This document shows positions 52,701 through 61,285 of a stretch of 64,000 nt of DNA, one piece after another. The notes beneath the pieces were generated by a model. That model did no database searches. It saw only the letters and a program-made list of their open reading frames with translations, and was not told the DNA's origin. The translations under genes were made by a program, and so were the position numbers. The stretch is taken from contig JAPKMW010000021.1 in the NCBI GenBank assembly GCA_026645575.1, positions 61,357 to 125,356 of the forward strand, read 5' to 3'. How positions within the stretch are numbered: the stretch's first letter is position 1; the number at the start of each line of letters is the position of its first letter. This DNA comes from Caldilineaceae bacterium. GTDB lineage: Bacteria > Chloroflexota > Anaerolineae > Caldilineales > Caldilineaceae.

Positions 52701-53021
52701 CTCGAACCGACCGAAATCGAGATTAACCTGAGCAAAGAGGTGATCGATCTAGGCGAATGTGTGCAGGTCAACTGGCGCATTGTGGGCGTCTATAAAGTCT
52801 TTTTTGATAACGGGTCCGGTGAATTTGTTGCCAGCAACGATAACATTGACCGGACTGATGAATTTTGCAAACTAAAGCGCACCACCACCTTCCGCTGGCG
52901 TATTGTCACCGATCAAGACACCGACCGTGATGATCAGACGCCTGATGCCGAGGGTGATAGCGATGACTATGCTATTTCCCGTGAAAGAACCGTAACCGTC
53001 CAATCGCGACCGGATGAATAA
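49740..53021 (+). CDS. Membrane pseudokinase with extracytoplasmic domains
   Basis: 1093 residues. Residues 1-290 have a protein-kinase fold, but the VAIK lysine position reads VGVHFI (His, about 46), the catalytic loop reads HLREINPRTITLL (Asp replaced by Glu, Asn by Thr, about 141) and the DFG is DLG (about 168); YMAPELLEG is kept. So it is probably a pseudokinase. Residues 320-540 are beta domains, a membrane helix lies at 542-565 (VLPPLVLLLSALLLLAALLW), and outside follow a beta segment, a Cys-containing SH3-like part (ERLGVLPPNTAVIVKSAPAE, VKNTLEEGWVDFDGLSC) and a Pro/Thr-rich stretch. Contains a 56-bp palindrome within its coding region (51645-51700). Its role may be as a binding scaffold. 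Confidence 0.8.
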   Translation: MTDRIATTIGRRQEYQIIEAQNAFSVSGSEFFKGYHLEEQRTVGVHFIQSPLPADLHFREHFVPKMNVARRLQDPNLIRVRDFALEEQDGYVVTEWLEGKPLVQLQEELRTKNQAFGLVEAIELVQQIGCAIETLDLNDSHLREINPRTITLLQSDQGKTAPFEAVLTDLGLITLANGVGVALQGRSNVELRYMAPELLEGKAPSLTSAVYALGVLLYELLLDAPPFAIETIKDAQDEYKNKKVLSLRAKDPDFPAPLEAVLLTALEKDDKKRYERPRTLIGALARVLATFGVLTWQLEHRQVVKIGPLLPSRKAQRQARPAEAYRSHSIQVEKRRLKAVVTGENTTITVFNRTNQVDHLTIDLLPGALPAEWFTVVPLAEGRAEIGQSTKFTLFVRPTPIPFVPANDYPITVRATSRIRPWSEQETVTIAVERINQSFVDNIWPQIIPPRQAATIAVKNLGNARETFQLVWRSKNGAIAFAPADAYAVVDAQQATEMRFYPSPRSYPWFGREKSHPISAQVIAQSSGKVEIREAQVVVRSVLPPLVLLLSALLLLAALLWVVYERRPVLTNANAGWCLDLPRPSEQPSVVTCWRKETQHVKSVALRLSANEKEMPIIQVRGVISATPTVTPTGTPPATVVATVATVATTVAGGTLTYTADLTAATHLLYLYEAPDLAGRLDRPQLVVRNQLGEQSWLGPLRWLGTSVYDIPYTYFSPGATPTPVVGQLRSFCVTTDTLQATPVCSDETTTNPTLALVAGQATQLTFAWETENLASSQPVLIPAPQQIDGSARRASAPAPTLAGTYPYTLTMLDASGNILAERGVLVKIEEVGCMVDAQRMDTQIGHAMYKSPGEIYERLGVLPPNTAVIVKSAPAEYTQNLDCRQWVRVVVKNTLEEGWVDFDGLSCSTSEITARFLTEHKDQCVGVAATRVAEMLTPAAEGASGQTDDQPAANAVAPLPVEKPEFGPTATPVLTPTLPPPTPAPTLEPTEIEINLSKEVIDLGECVQVNWRIVGVYKVFFDNGSGEFVASNDNIDRTDEFCKLKRTTTFRWRIVTDQDTDRDDQTPDAEGDSDDYAISRERTVTVQSRPDE
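51645..51700. repeat. 56-bp perfect palindrome inside the pseudokinase gene
   Basis: 51645-51672 (cccccagccacagtagttgc...) is the exact complement of 51673-51700 with no loop. In frame it encodes PPATVVATVATVATTVAG, a low-complexity stretch just outside the membrane helix. Confidence 0.85.
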
Positions 53022-55161
53022 TCAGGCGTCCGCTCACTTTATCAAGGATAGGAAGCTGACTGTGATCTATCGAGGCTTGTTCAAGCGCATCTCTTGGCGC
53101 CTTTGCCGGCTCTATTTAGCCATTGGCTTGCTTTGGTGTTCTGGGCAACCGCTCTACGCCCAGGAACCAACGCTGGCGATTGAAATGGATGGCGCGGCTT
53201 ATCCAACGATTTCCTTTGTTGGGCGTTGCCGCGACTTACGGGTAGGCGCCAAGGAATTGACGATTACGATTGCGGAGAATGGCGGCCCGCCATTCCGCGT
53301 TGGCGTGGAGGAACGTAATAACGGACCGGTGCGCATTGCCCTTTTGTTGGATGTTTCCATTTATGCGCAAATAACGCTTACCCAAATTGCCCAAGCGTTA
53401 AATGACTTTAACGATCTTTGCAGTTGGGGCAAAGATGATCAATTGGCGGTCTTTATACCGATTGGGCGCGGGGAGGATTGTGTTCTGACACCCCTCAGTG
53501 ATTGGGGCAATGATCGGATCACTGCTGCCAACCGCATTCAAGATCTGGCGGATGCCCTGGGCAATCCCAGTGGCGTAGCGGAGAGCGATCCGGCGTTGGC
53601 CGACCTGATTAAGCAAATGCCGCGTGGCGACACGGCGCTCTATCCGCTGATTCAGCAGATCAATGGGGCGACCGATTTCTTTCCATCCGAAACCCGTGGC
53701 TCTCTGGTTGTCTTTTCCGACGGGTTTGACCGCGCTTATAAGGCGGGTGCTTTTCGTGATCTGGGCAACCAAGCAAGGACAAAATTTGATCTCTTTGTTG
53801 TTTTCCTGGCGGATGGCTGGAAGCATCAGCCGGCGACGCTGAAGACGCTGGCGGGTGAGCAGACCGATCCCCAGCGCTATTTTGAGCTAGGGCGCGCGAC
53901 GGCCCTCACCTTGCCAAGCTTATGGCGTCAGTTGGAAAACCCCCAGGGCTATCATTTCAGTTATCAGACAAACATTGTTCCTCCCTTTGGCGTTACCGTA
54001 GCAATACGCACCGATACCAACCAAGAAGCACGGGCTGAAAAGCCCTTCTTTCTGCAACTAACACCACCGCTGTTGACCATTACCGATCCCCCGCTGGGCG
54101 CTCTCTTTGCTGTAACGCGCACGCAAGAGGCTACCGTCACAAGCGCGTTGACGAAAAGTGTCTTGGCGCAGGCGCAACTCATCTGGCCGAGCGAACGCCG
54201 ACCCGTGCCTTCTCAGCTTTTTTACCGTGTGAATAATGGCGCTGAACAAACCGCCGCCCTATCGAATGCGCCAAGCCAAACCGTTTCGCTACCATTGGCG
54301 GCGTTGCCCCCTGGCGTTTATCAGGTGTCCGTGCGCGTCGATGGCGGCCATGTGACCTTGCGTAGCGCCGATCAGAGCTTTTTTGAGATTCGCGAAACCA
54401 ATCTCGTCCCTCTTGAGGAGAACCGGACAGCAATTGAAGAAGTGAATCGATCGATGTTGAATCGATGGCTCGACCTGCGGGGACTGTTACAAGGCGCATT
54501 GGCCGTTGGTGCAGCATTGTTTTTGCTTTTGCTGGTTGCGTTAGCCCGTAACCGGGGACAAGCCAATCGGCGTGATGAGCAGCTTCAGCATGATTTACAA
54601 CGTTTGCACCTGGACCAAAAGCGTCTTGCCGGCAGCTTCGTCCCCATGACTGCCTCTAATTGGCGTTTAGAGCAACCAAAAGTGAAGGCTGCCCTTTTCT
54701 TGTTGCAAGGCAGTGGCGTGCCGGAGTTTATTCCCATTCTCGTTGATCAAGAGAACGCAAGGACTGAATTCGGGTCGAACGACGAGAGTACTGTGCGCTT
54801 ATGGCATCGCTATATTGATGATAAACATTGCGTCATCACCTACAAAAACTATAAGTTCTTTATCACCGACGGCTGGGACACAAGTGCTGCCAGCGTCAAT
54901 GGCACTTTTGTCAATGGCGATCTGGTTGAGTCTTCCGGTCAAGCTTTGAAACACGGTGATGTGATTCAGCTTGGGCTGACCGTGAGATACAGCTTCCGGA
55001 TCAAACAGGAGGATGATCTTCCGGTCGATCTCCTGCCGCAACCGACAAAAGCGCCTAGTCCGATCACCATGCTAAATTTGGGGGAGCCGACCGCATCATC
55101 CGTAAAAACGCAGACGCAAACCAACCCATCATCGTCATTGTCATTGCCGCCGCCGGCTTGA
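53014..55161 (+). CDS. vWA-like, transmembrane, FHA protein
   Basis: 715 residues. An N-terminal signal or anchor helix (LCRLYLAIGLLWCSGQPLYA) sends residues 50-490 outside; there a vWA-like domain (PVRIALLLDVSIYAQITLTQ, SLVVFSDGFDRAYKAG) has a degenerate MIDAS motif, DVSIY instead of DxSxS. A membrane helix at 493-513 (GALAVGAALFLLLLVALARN) is followed by a cytoplasmic helical linker and a C-terminal FHA domain (TEFGSNDESTVRLWHRYIDD, SASVNGTFVNGD-like, about 585-670) with the SN and NGT features intact. Thus a sensor outside and a phosphothreonine-binding domain inside. Starts eight bases inside the pseudokinase gene. Confidence 0.8.
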   Translation: MNNQASAHFIKDRKLTVIYRGLFKRISWRLCRLYLAIGLLWCSGQPLYAQEPTLAIEMDGAAYPTISFVGRCRDLRVGAKELTITIAENGGPPFRVGVEERNNGPVRIALLLDVSIYAQITLTQIAQALNDFNDLCSWGKDDQLAVFIPIGRGEDCVLTPLSDWGNDRITAANRIQDLADALGNPSGVAESDPALADLIKQMPRGDTALYPLIQQINGATDFFPSETRGSLVVFSDGFDRAYKAGAFRDLGNQARTKFDLFVVFLADGWKHQPATLKTLAGEQTDPQRYFELGRATALTLPSLWRQLENPQGYHFSYQTNIVPPFGVTVAIRTDTNQEARAEKPFFLQLTPPLLTITDPPLGALFAVTRTQEATVTSALTKSVLAQAQLIWPSERRPVPSQLFYRVNNGAEQTAALSNAPSQTVSLPLAALPPGVYQVSVRVDGGHVTLRSADQSFFEIRETNLVPLEENRTAIEEVNRSMLNRWLDLRGLLQGALAVGAALFLLLLVALARNRGQANRRDEQLQHDLQRLHLDQKRLAGSFVPMTASNWRLEQPKVKAALFLLQGSGVPEFIPILVDQENARTEFGSNDESTVRLWHRYIDDKHCVITYKNYKFFITDGWDTSAASVNGTFVNGDLVESSGQALKHGDVIQLGLTVRYSFRIKQEDDLPVDLLPQPTKAPSPITMLNLGEPTASSVKTQTQTNPSSSLSLPPPA

Positions 55162-55236
55162 GCGTTCCGCAGGAATAGCATCGCTGCTTCATCATACCAA
55201 TTGTTCCAAGTATATGCTGGGGAAAGAGACATCATC

Positions 55237-57030
55237 ATGTTTTTTGCTATAGGCGAACGCCTGACGCATCACTGGTTGGCTGGTCGACAACAGAAAGGTC
55301 AACAACGACATCTCGCCACCTGGGTCACCATATTAAATAATAAGCCAGCGCGCATTGTTGTGCTGGTCGGCAGTTCTAATTTGACCCCCGATGCGCTGGA
55401 TTGGTGTCAAGAGGTTGTTCACAGTGTGCGCCAAACGCTGGCAAAAAGCACTTCGACGGTGTCAGAAGCGCTGAAGGAGGCATTTACAGAAGCAAATGGG
55501 TTGCTCTGGCAATCAGGGAGCCGACGCGCTGACGAGGCCGGCTTAACTTTGCTCATTGCGGTTATACAAAGCGGTTATCTCTATCTTGCCCATTTAGGTG
55601 ATAATCGCGCCTATCTTTACCGCAATCGAGATCTCTATCAACTGACAACGAACCATACTAAAGCGGAAGCACTGGTGCGCGCCGGTCGTATTTCTGCTAT
55701 CGAAGCCCGTACCAATCCGGCGCGCTATGTACCTAGTCATTGGTTAGGTCAACATCGACAACCGATGACTGACGTGCAGATGCGGAAGCCGCGCCTTCAG
55801 GGTGGCGATGATATGAGTTCCTTGTTGCCCTTGCAGGCCGGTGATCGCATCTTGATCTGTTCGCCAGAAATTGGCAATGCGTTGGAAGATAAAGATATTA
55901 AAGCGGCACTCACTGGACGAACGAATGGCATGGCCATACAACGGTTGATTCGGCTGGCACAAAAGGAGAGGGGATCTTTGGACGAATACGTCGCTGGTCT
56001 ATGGTTCTACCGACCACGACCAGGGCAAATGGCACGAATTATGTTGAGTATTTGCCTCTGGTTCGTCCTGTGGGCTGGGGCAATTCTACTTGTGTTGTCG
56101 GTGGCAAGCTTTGGCTTCGGCTCGAACTGCCCTAGCGCTTATTTCTCCAGGGATCTGCTTTCGGCAATCCAAACCCAAACGAATTCGTGTAAGTCTGAAC
56201 AAAGCGAGCAAGCAAACGTGGCGCTTCCTGCTGTGGTAACACAATTTTGCCCTGTGTGTCAATCTGCCGCCGACAAGGTAGGTAGCTTTGTCTATCGTGC
56301 TGGTGAATTGGATAAGTGCTACTGCGAATTTTTGGCACCGGTAACAGCAACTGTTACAATCACACCTACGCTAACAGTCACTGTCACCGTAACTCAACTA
56401 CCCAGTATGTTGACATCGACGGTGCGTCCGCAACCGACTGGAACAAAACCGGCTGCGACACGTACACCATCGCCTGTGCCACCACTTGTGCGCATTCAGG
56501 CAACCCCCAAACCACCTGCAACGGTAACTGTCACGCCGACCCCGCGCCCACCGGCAACAGCATCTCCGACGGCGGCGCCGACCTTGACAGGGACTGTTAC
56601 GGGTACGATTACAACCACGAGTACAACCACTGGCACGAACCTGACCACGACCACAGCGACCATCGACCCGGCAACACCACTGGTCATTGCATTACTTGCA
56701 CCAGCGGCTGATGCTGCTGAGTTGCGTGATACCGTTACATTTGCCTGGCGGGCAGTAGCGCCACCACCGGCAGGGCTAGGGTATCAAATCATCTTCTGGC
56801 AAGCTGGTAAGCAGCCGCAAAACGGTTTCGGCATTCATAAACATACCGCTGACCAGTATTTTGACCAGCCGATTTCGCTTCCTACGTTGGATGACAATTT
56901 GCCGGATAAATTTTTGCTTGTCCCTGATAAGACTTATCAATGGACGGTTTGTCTCTATGATCCGGTTGCCCAGCGCATTACGGAGCGCTGTAGCAGCGAC
57001 CAGCGAACCTTTATTTATAAACGGGGGTAA
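55237..57030 (+). CDS. PP2C-like (degenerate) phosphatase-transmembrane protein
   Basis: 597 residues from the ATG at 55237, with ggaaagag upstream. Residues 1-255 have a PP2C fold: GYLYLAHLGDNRAYLYRNRD (about 118-135) matches the GDSR motif, and AGDRILICSPEIGNALEDKD matches the LCSDGL motif but with Asp-Gly replaced by Pro-Glu. The first metal-binding stretch (DGMGG) reads VVLVGSSN and the NED start is absent. Several metal ligands are lost, so it is probably inactive. A membrane helix at 267-290 leads to an outside Thr/Pro-rich stalk and a C-terminal fibronectin-like domain (FAWRAVAPPPAGLGYQII, YQWTVCLYDP). Confidence 0.78.
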   Translation: MFFAIGERLTHHWLAGRQQKGQQRHLATWVTILNNKPARIVVLVGSSNLTPDALDWCQEVVHSVRQTLAKSTSTVSEALKEAFTEANGLLWQSGSRRADEAGLTLLIAVIQSGYLYLAHLGDNRAYLYRNRDLYQLTTNHTKAEALVRAGRISAIEARTNPARYVPSHWLGQHRQPMTDVQMRKPRLQGGDDMSSLLPLQAGDRILICSPEIGNALEDKDIKAALTGRTNGMAIQRLIRLAQKERGSLDEYVAGLWFYRPRPGQMARIMLSICLWFVLWAGAILLVLSVASFGFGSNCPSAYFSRDLLSAIQTQTNSCKSEQSEQANVALPAVVTQFCPVCQSAADKVGSFVYRAGELDKCYCEFLAPVTATVTITPTLTVTVTVTQLPSMLTSTVRPQPTGTKPAATRTPSPVPPLVRIQATPKPPATVTVTPTPRPPATASPTAAPTLTGTVTGTITTTSTTTGTNLTTTTATIDPATPLVIALLAPAADAAELRDTVTFAWRAVAPPPAGLGYQIIFWQAGKQPQNGFGIHKHTADQYFDQPISLPTLDDNLPDKFLLVPDKTYQWTVCLYDPVAQRITERCSSDQRTFIYKRG

Positions 57031-57039
57031 TAAGCACGC

Positions 57040-58965
57040 ATGAAACACCGTAAGATCCACGCCGGTTGGCTCAGTGTTGCGTTGGCTTTGGGGTTGCTTG
57101 CCCTTGTCTGGAGCGCATTTGCTGTGGCGGCACGCCCGCTGGCTGATCGTCAGGAATGGCAACCGGCCCGAGAATTGCCACAAGCCGTGGCCGGTCATGG
57201 CGCCGTGATTCATGATGGGTATCTCTATGTGGTCGGCGGCAGAGTGACGTCAGGTCTCTCTACGGCTGCTGTTTGTTCCGCCAAAATTTTAGGTAATGGC
57301 AACCTGGACACATGTAAAGGGCAGTCAGCCCTTCCTTTTCCGCTTACTTTTCATGCAGTCGTTTCTTCTACTACTCATCTTTATGTACTTGGGGGCTGGG
57401 ATGAAGCGAAGAAAACCTTTCATGAACAAATCTGGCGTGCTGAATTTGGGGATGATGGCGCACTTCTGCATTGGGTGGAATTTGGACGTTTCTATGAAGA
57501 TCGTAAGTTGGTCTTTCATGACGCATTATTGGTAAATAATCGATATCTCTATGTGATTGGCGGACAGGATGATCGGAAACAACTTCAGAAAAAGGTCTTC
57601 TATGTTGATTTGCAAAGTCCCTATCTTAATCCAGAGACGAAAAAACTGAATTGGCAACTTGCACCTGACCTAGATGTTGCGCTTGATAAATTATCGGCAG
57701 TGGTCAAAGATCGGGTACTTTATGTCATTGGCGGACGCGACAGTAAAAAGAGCCGCACAGAAGTCTACTACATCGGCATTGATAACAACGGACGTATCAC
57801 TGGCGCAAAATGGGAGACGGCGGCCCGTTTGCCCCAACCGCGCGAATATCATAAAGCGCTGCTTTTTGATGGTAAGCTGGTGGTTTTGGGAGGCAAAGAG
57901 TATGTGGACGGCGGTAATCTAGATCGAGAATGGAATACAATGATCTATGCTTCTGGCTTTGCGCCAAACGGCAACATTCAAGCTTGGGAGCTGCTACCAG
58001 GTCTGATCGAATCGTTGCAACGCTTTGCTGCAGTAACGGTCAACAAAGATCAAGCTGAACGACTCTATATACTAGGCGGCCTGCATGGCGCCGACTATCG
58101 CAAAACGGTTTATCAATTAGTGGGGCCAACGCCGTTGCTGACCTTGCAGGTCACCCCTGTAACCAGCCGCGATCAAAATGATCGCTTGCGATATACAATT
58201 CAACTGAAAAGCCTCTACACACTCACCCGGGTAACGCTTGAAAACACGATACCGGTGCATGTGCGCTTGGTGGGAGTACCGACCTCCCCTGCAACAGTGA
58301 CACTGGAATCGGCAGTCAACCAGCCGCGTGATGTCCTTGCGTGGAAGGTGGCGGATAACCCTAATATACCCATAGATGTTACGATTAGCTATGAGGTAGA
58401 GTTGATTACGCCTCCGAATGCGCCTGGCGTGACGATACCAATTACCAATGCCGGTGTTACAGCAACCTGGACCTATTTGGGATACCCAGGGAACGGCAAA
58501 AGTGATCTTGCCGTGTCGCCATTGCCCGCCCGCCCGCGCTTGTCCTTATCCGGTCATGCCGAGACGCTACCTGATGGCGGTGAGATAATCACTTATCATA
58601 TCGTATTCCGAAATGGCCCGTATCCGCTAACGAAAGCAACAATTCATAACACGATCCCTGCCGGTGTTGTAGCGGTTGACAGTAGCTATTCTTGTGATGA
58701 TCCATGTCTAGCAATCTCTGCGGCGGGCAAGAATCCAAATGAGATGGTTGAATGGCAACTGCGCGATTTGCAACCCAACGAGCAAGGTTTCGTCGCCTAT
58801 CGCGTCCAACGCATGACCGATGATCCTCTCATCAATCCCGGTGCTACCCTGCATTGGGCTTTTGCCGGTGAGCCTGACCCCACCATGCAAGAGCCAGTGA
58901 TGAGCAATGGAACCCGAAACCCGCCACTTCACTTCTTCTTACCGTTAAGCTTTATGCAAAAGTAG
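57040..58965 (+). CDS. Secreted Kelch-repeat protein
   Basis: 641 residues with a signal peptide (LSVALALGLLALVWSAFAVA). Residues 35-370 form Kelch blades (GYLYVVGGRV, HLYVLGGWDEAKKTFHEQIW, RVLYVIGGRDSKKSRTEVYY, KLVVLGGKEYVDGGN), a beta-propeller. Residues 375-630 form two DUF11-like beta-sandwich repeats (RVTLENTIPVHVRLVGVPTS, KATIHNTIPAGVVAVDSSYS). It ends PLHFFLPLSFMQK. It follows the PP2C-like gene by nine bases, so it is the last gene of the membrane set, and its end overlaps the convergent aat gene by 14 bases. An extracellular ligand for the sensor domains is one idea. Confidence 0.8.
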   Translation: MKHRKIHAGWLSVALALGLLALVWSAFAVAARPLADRQEWQPARELPQAVAGHGAVIHDGYLYVVGGRVTSGLSTAAVCSAKILGNGNLDTCKGQSALPFPLTFHAVVSSTTHLYVLGGWDEAKKTFHEQIWRAEFGDDGALLHWVEFGRFYEDRKLVFHDALLVNNRYLYVIGGQDDRKQLQKKVFYVDLQSPYLNPETKKLNWQLAPDLDVALDKLSAVVKDRVLYVIGGRDSKKSRTEVYYIGIDNNGRITGAKWETAARLPQPREYHKALLFDGKLVVLGGKEYVDGGNLDREWNTMIYASGFAPNGNIQAWELLPGLIESLQRFAAVTVNKDQAERLYILGGLHGADYRKTVYQLVGPTPLLTLQVTPVTSRDQNDRLRYTIQLKSLYTLTRVTLENTIPVHVRLVGVPTSPATVTLESAVNQPRDVLAWKVADNPNIPIDVTISYEVELITPPNAPGVTIPITNAGVTATWTYLGYPGNGKSDLAVSPLPARPRLSLSGHAETLPDGGEIITYHIVFRNGPYPLTKATIHNTIPAGVVAVDSSYSCDDPCLAISAAGKNPNEMVEWQLRDLQPNEQGFVAYRVQRMTDDPLINPGATLHWAFAGEPDPTMQEPVMSNGTRNPPLHFFLPLSFMQK

Positions 58966-59608
58966 ACGGAAGGGTAGTGGAGACATTTCCCTCATTGGTG
59001 GCGCTATGGCCTGGAAAGTGCGCTAAGGTTGTCATCGCTTGCCGTAATCGCCTTTGATACTCCACCCGCGGAATTTCTACTGCCCCAAAGCGGCGCAGAT
59101 GTTCCGTCATAAACTGTGTATCGAGCAGGATAAAGCCGCCGGCGCGCAGCCGCTCCACCAAATGCACCAGCGCAATCTTGCTGCTATCCGTTGCGCGACT
59201 GAACATGCTTTCACCGGCAAAAAGCCCGCCGACGGTGACGCCATACAGCCCGCCAACTAGTTCCCCCTCGATCCAGGTTTCGACGCTGTGGGCGTAACCC
59301 CATTCGTGGAGTTGACAATAAACATCGATAATTTCCGGCGTGATCCAGGTGTGTTCCCGGTTTTCACTAGTTTCGGCGCAGGCGGTGATGACGGCGCGGA
59401 AGGCGCTATCGACGCGCACCTCAAAGCCGCCTTGCCGGATGCGGCGCGCCAGGGAACGCGGCACATGAAAATTCTCATCCAGCGGGATGATGGCCCGTGG
59501 ATCAGGGTCATACCAGTAGATCTCTCCGTCATCATGACCCATGGGGAAGATGCCCTGGCTGTAGGTGTAGAGTAATAATTCGGGGGTCAGTTCGGCGGGA
59601 TCACTCAT
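58952..59608 (-). CDS. aat: Leucyl/phenylalanyl-tRNA-protein transferase
   Basis: 218 residues, normal length. It moves Leu or Phe from charged tRNA to proteins with N-terminal Arg or Lys, marking them for ClpAP via the N-degron route. Family motifs: YSQGIFPM, YWYDPDPRAIIPLDENFHVP, TWITPEIIDVYCQLHEWGYA, HSVETWIEGELVGGLYGVTV, GGLFAGESMFSRATDSSKIA and FILLDTQFMTEHLRRFGA. It follows the ThDP enzyme gene by eight bases on the same strand. Its tail is a short extra segment in this genome. Confidence 0.95.
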   Translation of the reverse strand: MSDPAELTPELLLYTYSQGIFPMGHDDGEIYWYDPDPRAIIPLDENFHVPRSLARRIRQGGFEVRVDSAFRAVITACAETSENREHTWITPEIIDVYCQLHEWGYAHSVETWIEGELVGGLYGVTVGGLFAGESMFSRATDSSKIALVHLVERLRAGGFILLDTQFMTEHLRRFGAVEIPRVEYQRRLRQAMTTLAHFPGHSATNEGNVSTTLPSTFA

Positions 59609-59616
59609 GGCAATGG

Positions 59617-61233
59617 TTATCGTTTTGGTGTGGTTGGATAACTGATTGGGTCAAGCATTACTTCGATCAACATCGGGCGACCGCTGGCAAGCGCTGTTGT
59701 CAGGGCAGCGGTATACTCCGCTTCACAGGTCACACGGGCCGCTGTCAACCCATAGGCCGCCGCAATCTGGGCAAAATTGGGGCTGGGAAACTCGGTGCCA
59801 TAGACCGGCTTGCCGGCACGCACTTGGTGGGAACGGATCAAGTCAATGGCGCTGTCGTTGAGAACAATCACAAGCACCGGCAGTTGCCACTGGGACAGCA
59901 CCGCTAACTCACCCATCACCATCGCCATACCAGCATCACCGGTGAGGCAGACAGTGGGTTGACCACCAAGAGCAAAGCTGGCGCCAATCGCACTGGGGAG
60001 CGCGAAACCCATGGATGACAGGCCATTCGAGACCAGAAAGCGATTGGGCGTATAGGTGGGCCATTCCAGCGAACTATGAATTTTGTGCGACCCGACATCG
60101 ACCGCCAGCAGGGTATCGCGCGGTAGTTGGTCACGCAAGGTGGCAAGTACTTGTTGCGGTAATAGGCGCCCGACAGCGGGTTCCGGTAGCGTTCGTTGCG
60201 CCAGCTCCTTCCGAAACGCTGCGACGCGGGACGCACCCCAAGTTGGTGCGGTGGCAAAGTCACTGTCGGCCAGTTGTTGCAAAACCGGCGCCATCGGCCC
60301 CACCAACTCGACCTGGGCCGGAATCACCGGATCTTCGTTCGCCCACGGCGCAATCCAAATCAGCGGCGCCGCCTGCTCCCATTTCTTAACCAGCTCCACC
60401 ACATCAAACCCGACAGCAACAATACAATCGGCTTCATCCAAAATTTCATAGGCTGGATCAGTGCGCGTCAAGCCGATAACCCCAGCCGATAATGGATGGT
60501 CATCCGCAATCGCCCCTTTGCCTTTGGGTAACACAATCACAGGTGCGTTGGCGGCCTCGGCTAACTCAAGCAGCGCGCTGTATGGTTGCTCCGGCTCTAG
60601 CCCAAGCCCAACCACAATGATAGGGTGCTTTGCTTTGGTCAGTGATTCGCGTGCGAGCGCCATTTTTGCGGTTATATTTTGCTCATGTCCGCCATTTGTC
60701 ACTTCTGGTTCGCCACTCGCCACTCGCCACTCGCCACTCGTCAGCGTCGCTTCCTCATTGCTGATTTGCAGATGCACCGGGCCAGGGCGACCAGCCTGCG
60801 CTAGCGTCAGGGCTTGTTGGGTAACGCTTTGCACATTCTGTGCGGTCAGCTTGAAGGAGCCTTTGGTGATCGGTGTATATAGTGCATGGAGATCCAGCAC
60901 TTGATGCGTATAATCAGGCAGGAGCGCATCCGGCTTTTGCGCCGTGATAACCAAGACTGGCGACCGATCCAGGTAGGCATGAGCGACACCCGCAACTGCG
61001 TTGGTGGCGCCAGGGCCAAGTGTGGTTAAGGCTACGCCAGGTTTGCCGGTAATGCGTGCCATTGCGTCGGCCATGAAAACCGCTGATGATTCATTGTGAA
61101 CAAAAACAAAGCGCAGGTTGCGGCGGCGCAAGGCGTCAAGAATTTCAACTACTTCACCGCCGGGCAAGCCAAAGACGGTGTCAACGCCGGCTGCGGCTAA
61201 GGTGTCCACTAAAATTTCGGCTACAGTCGCCAT
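59617..61233 (-). CDS. Thiamine diphosphate-dependent enzyme (acetolactate synthase/decarboxylase-like)
   Basis: 538 residues. ThDP enzyme of the POX/acetohydroxyacid synthase family: PYR domain with GLPGGEVVEILDAL, VFVHNESSAVFMADAMARIT and GKPGVALTTLGPGATNAVAG, middle domain about 195-330, PP domain with GLSSMGFALPSAIGASFALG and the binding motif CLTGDAGMAMVMGELAVLSQ...NDSAIDLIR. The glutamate of the PYR domain (HNESSA) is present. The substrate cannot be fixed; it lacks a tell-tale FAD arm. A heptamer-repeat insertion (60711-60740) adds LTSGEWRVASGEPE near residue 165. Start has taggag upstream. Confidence 0.85.
   Translation of the reverse strand: MATVAEILVDTLAAAGVDTVFGLPGGEVVEILDALRRRNLRFVFVHNESSAVFMADAMARITGKPGVALTTLGPGATNAVAGVAHAYLDRSPVLVITAQKPDALLPDYTHQVLDLHALYTPITKGSFKLTAQNVQSVTQQALTLAQAGRPGPVHLQISNEEATLTSGEWRVASGEPEVTNGGHEQNITAKMALARESLTKAKHPIIVVGLGLEPEQPYSALLELAEAANAPVIVLPKGKGAIADDHPLSAGVIGLTRTDPAYEILDEADCIVAVGFDVVELVKKWEQAAPLIWIAPWANEDPVIPAQVELVGPMAPVLQQLADSDFATAPTWGASRVAAFRKELAQRTLPEPAVGRLLPQQVLATLRDQLPRDTLLAVDVGSHKIHSSLEWPTYTPNRFLVSNGLSSMGFALPSAIGASFALGGQPTVCLTGDAGMAMVMGELAVLSQWQLPVLVIVLNDSAIDLIRSHQVRAGKPVYGTEFPSPNFAQIAAAYGLTAARVTCEAEYTAALTTALASGRPMLIEVMLDPISYPTTPKR
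60711..60740. repeat. Heptamer tandem repeat inside a coding region
   Basis: cgccact is repeated four times (plus cg). On the coding strand it gives an in-frame SGEWRVASGE stretch in the ThDP enzyme. Confidence 0.8.
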
Positions 61234-61285
61234 GAAGTATTGCTCCTACGCATCACGTTGCGTTAGATTGTTGCTTTGGGTTTAG

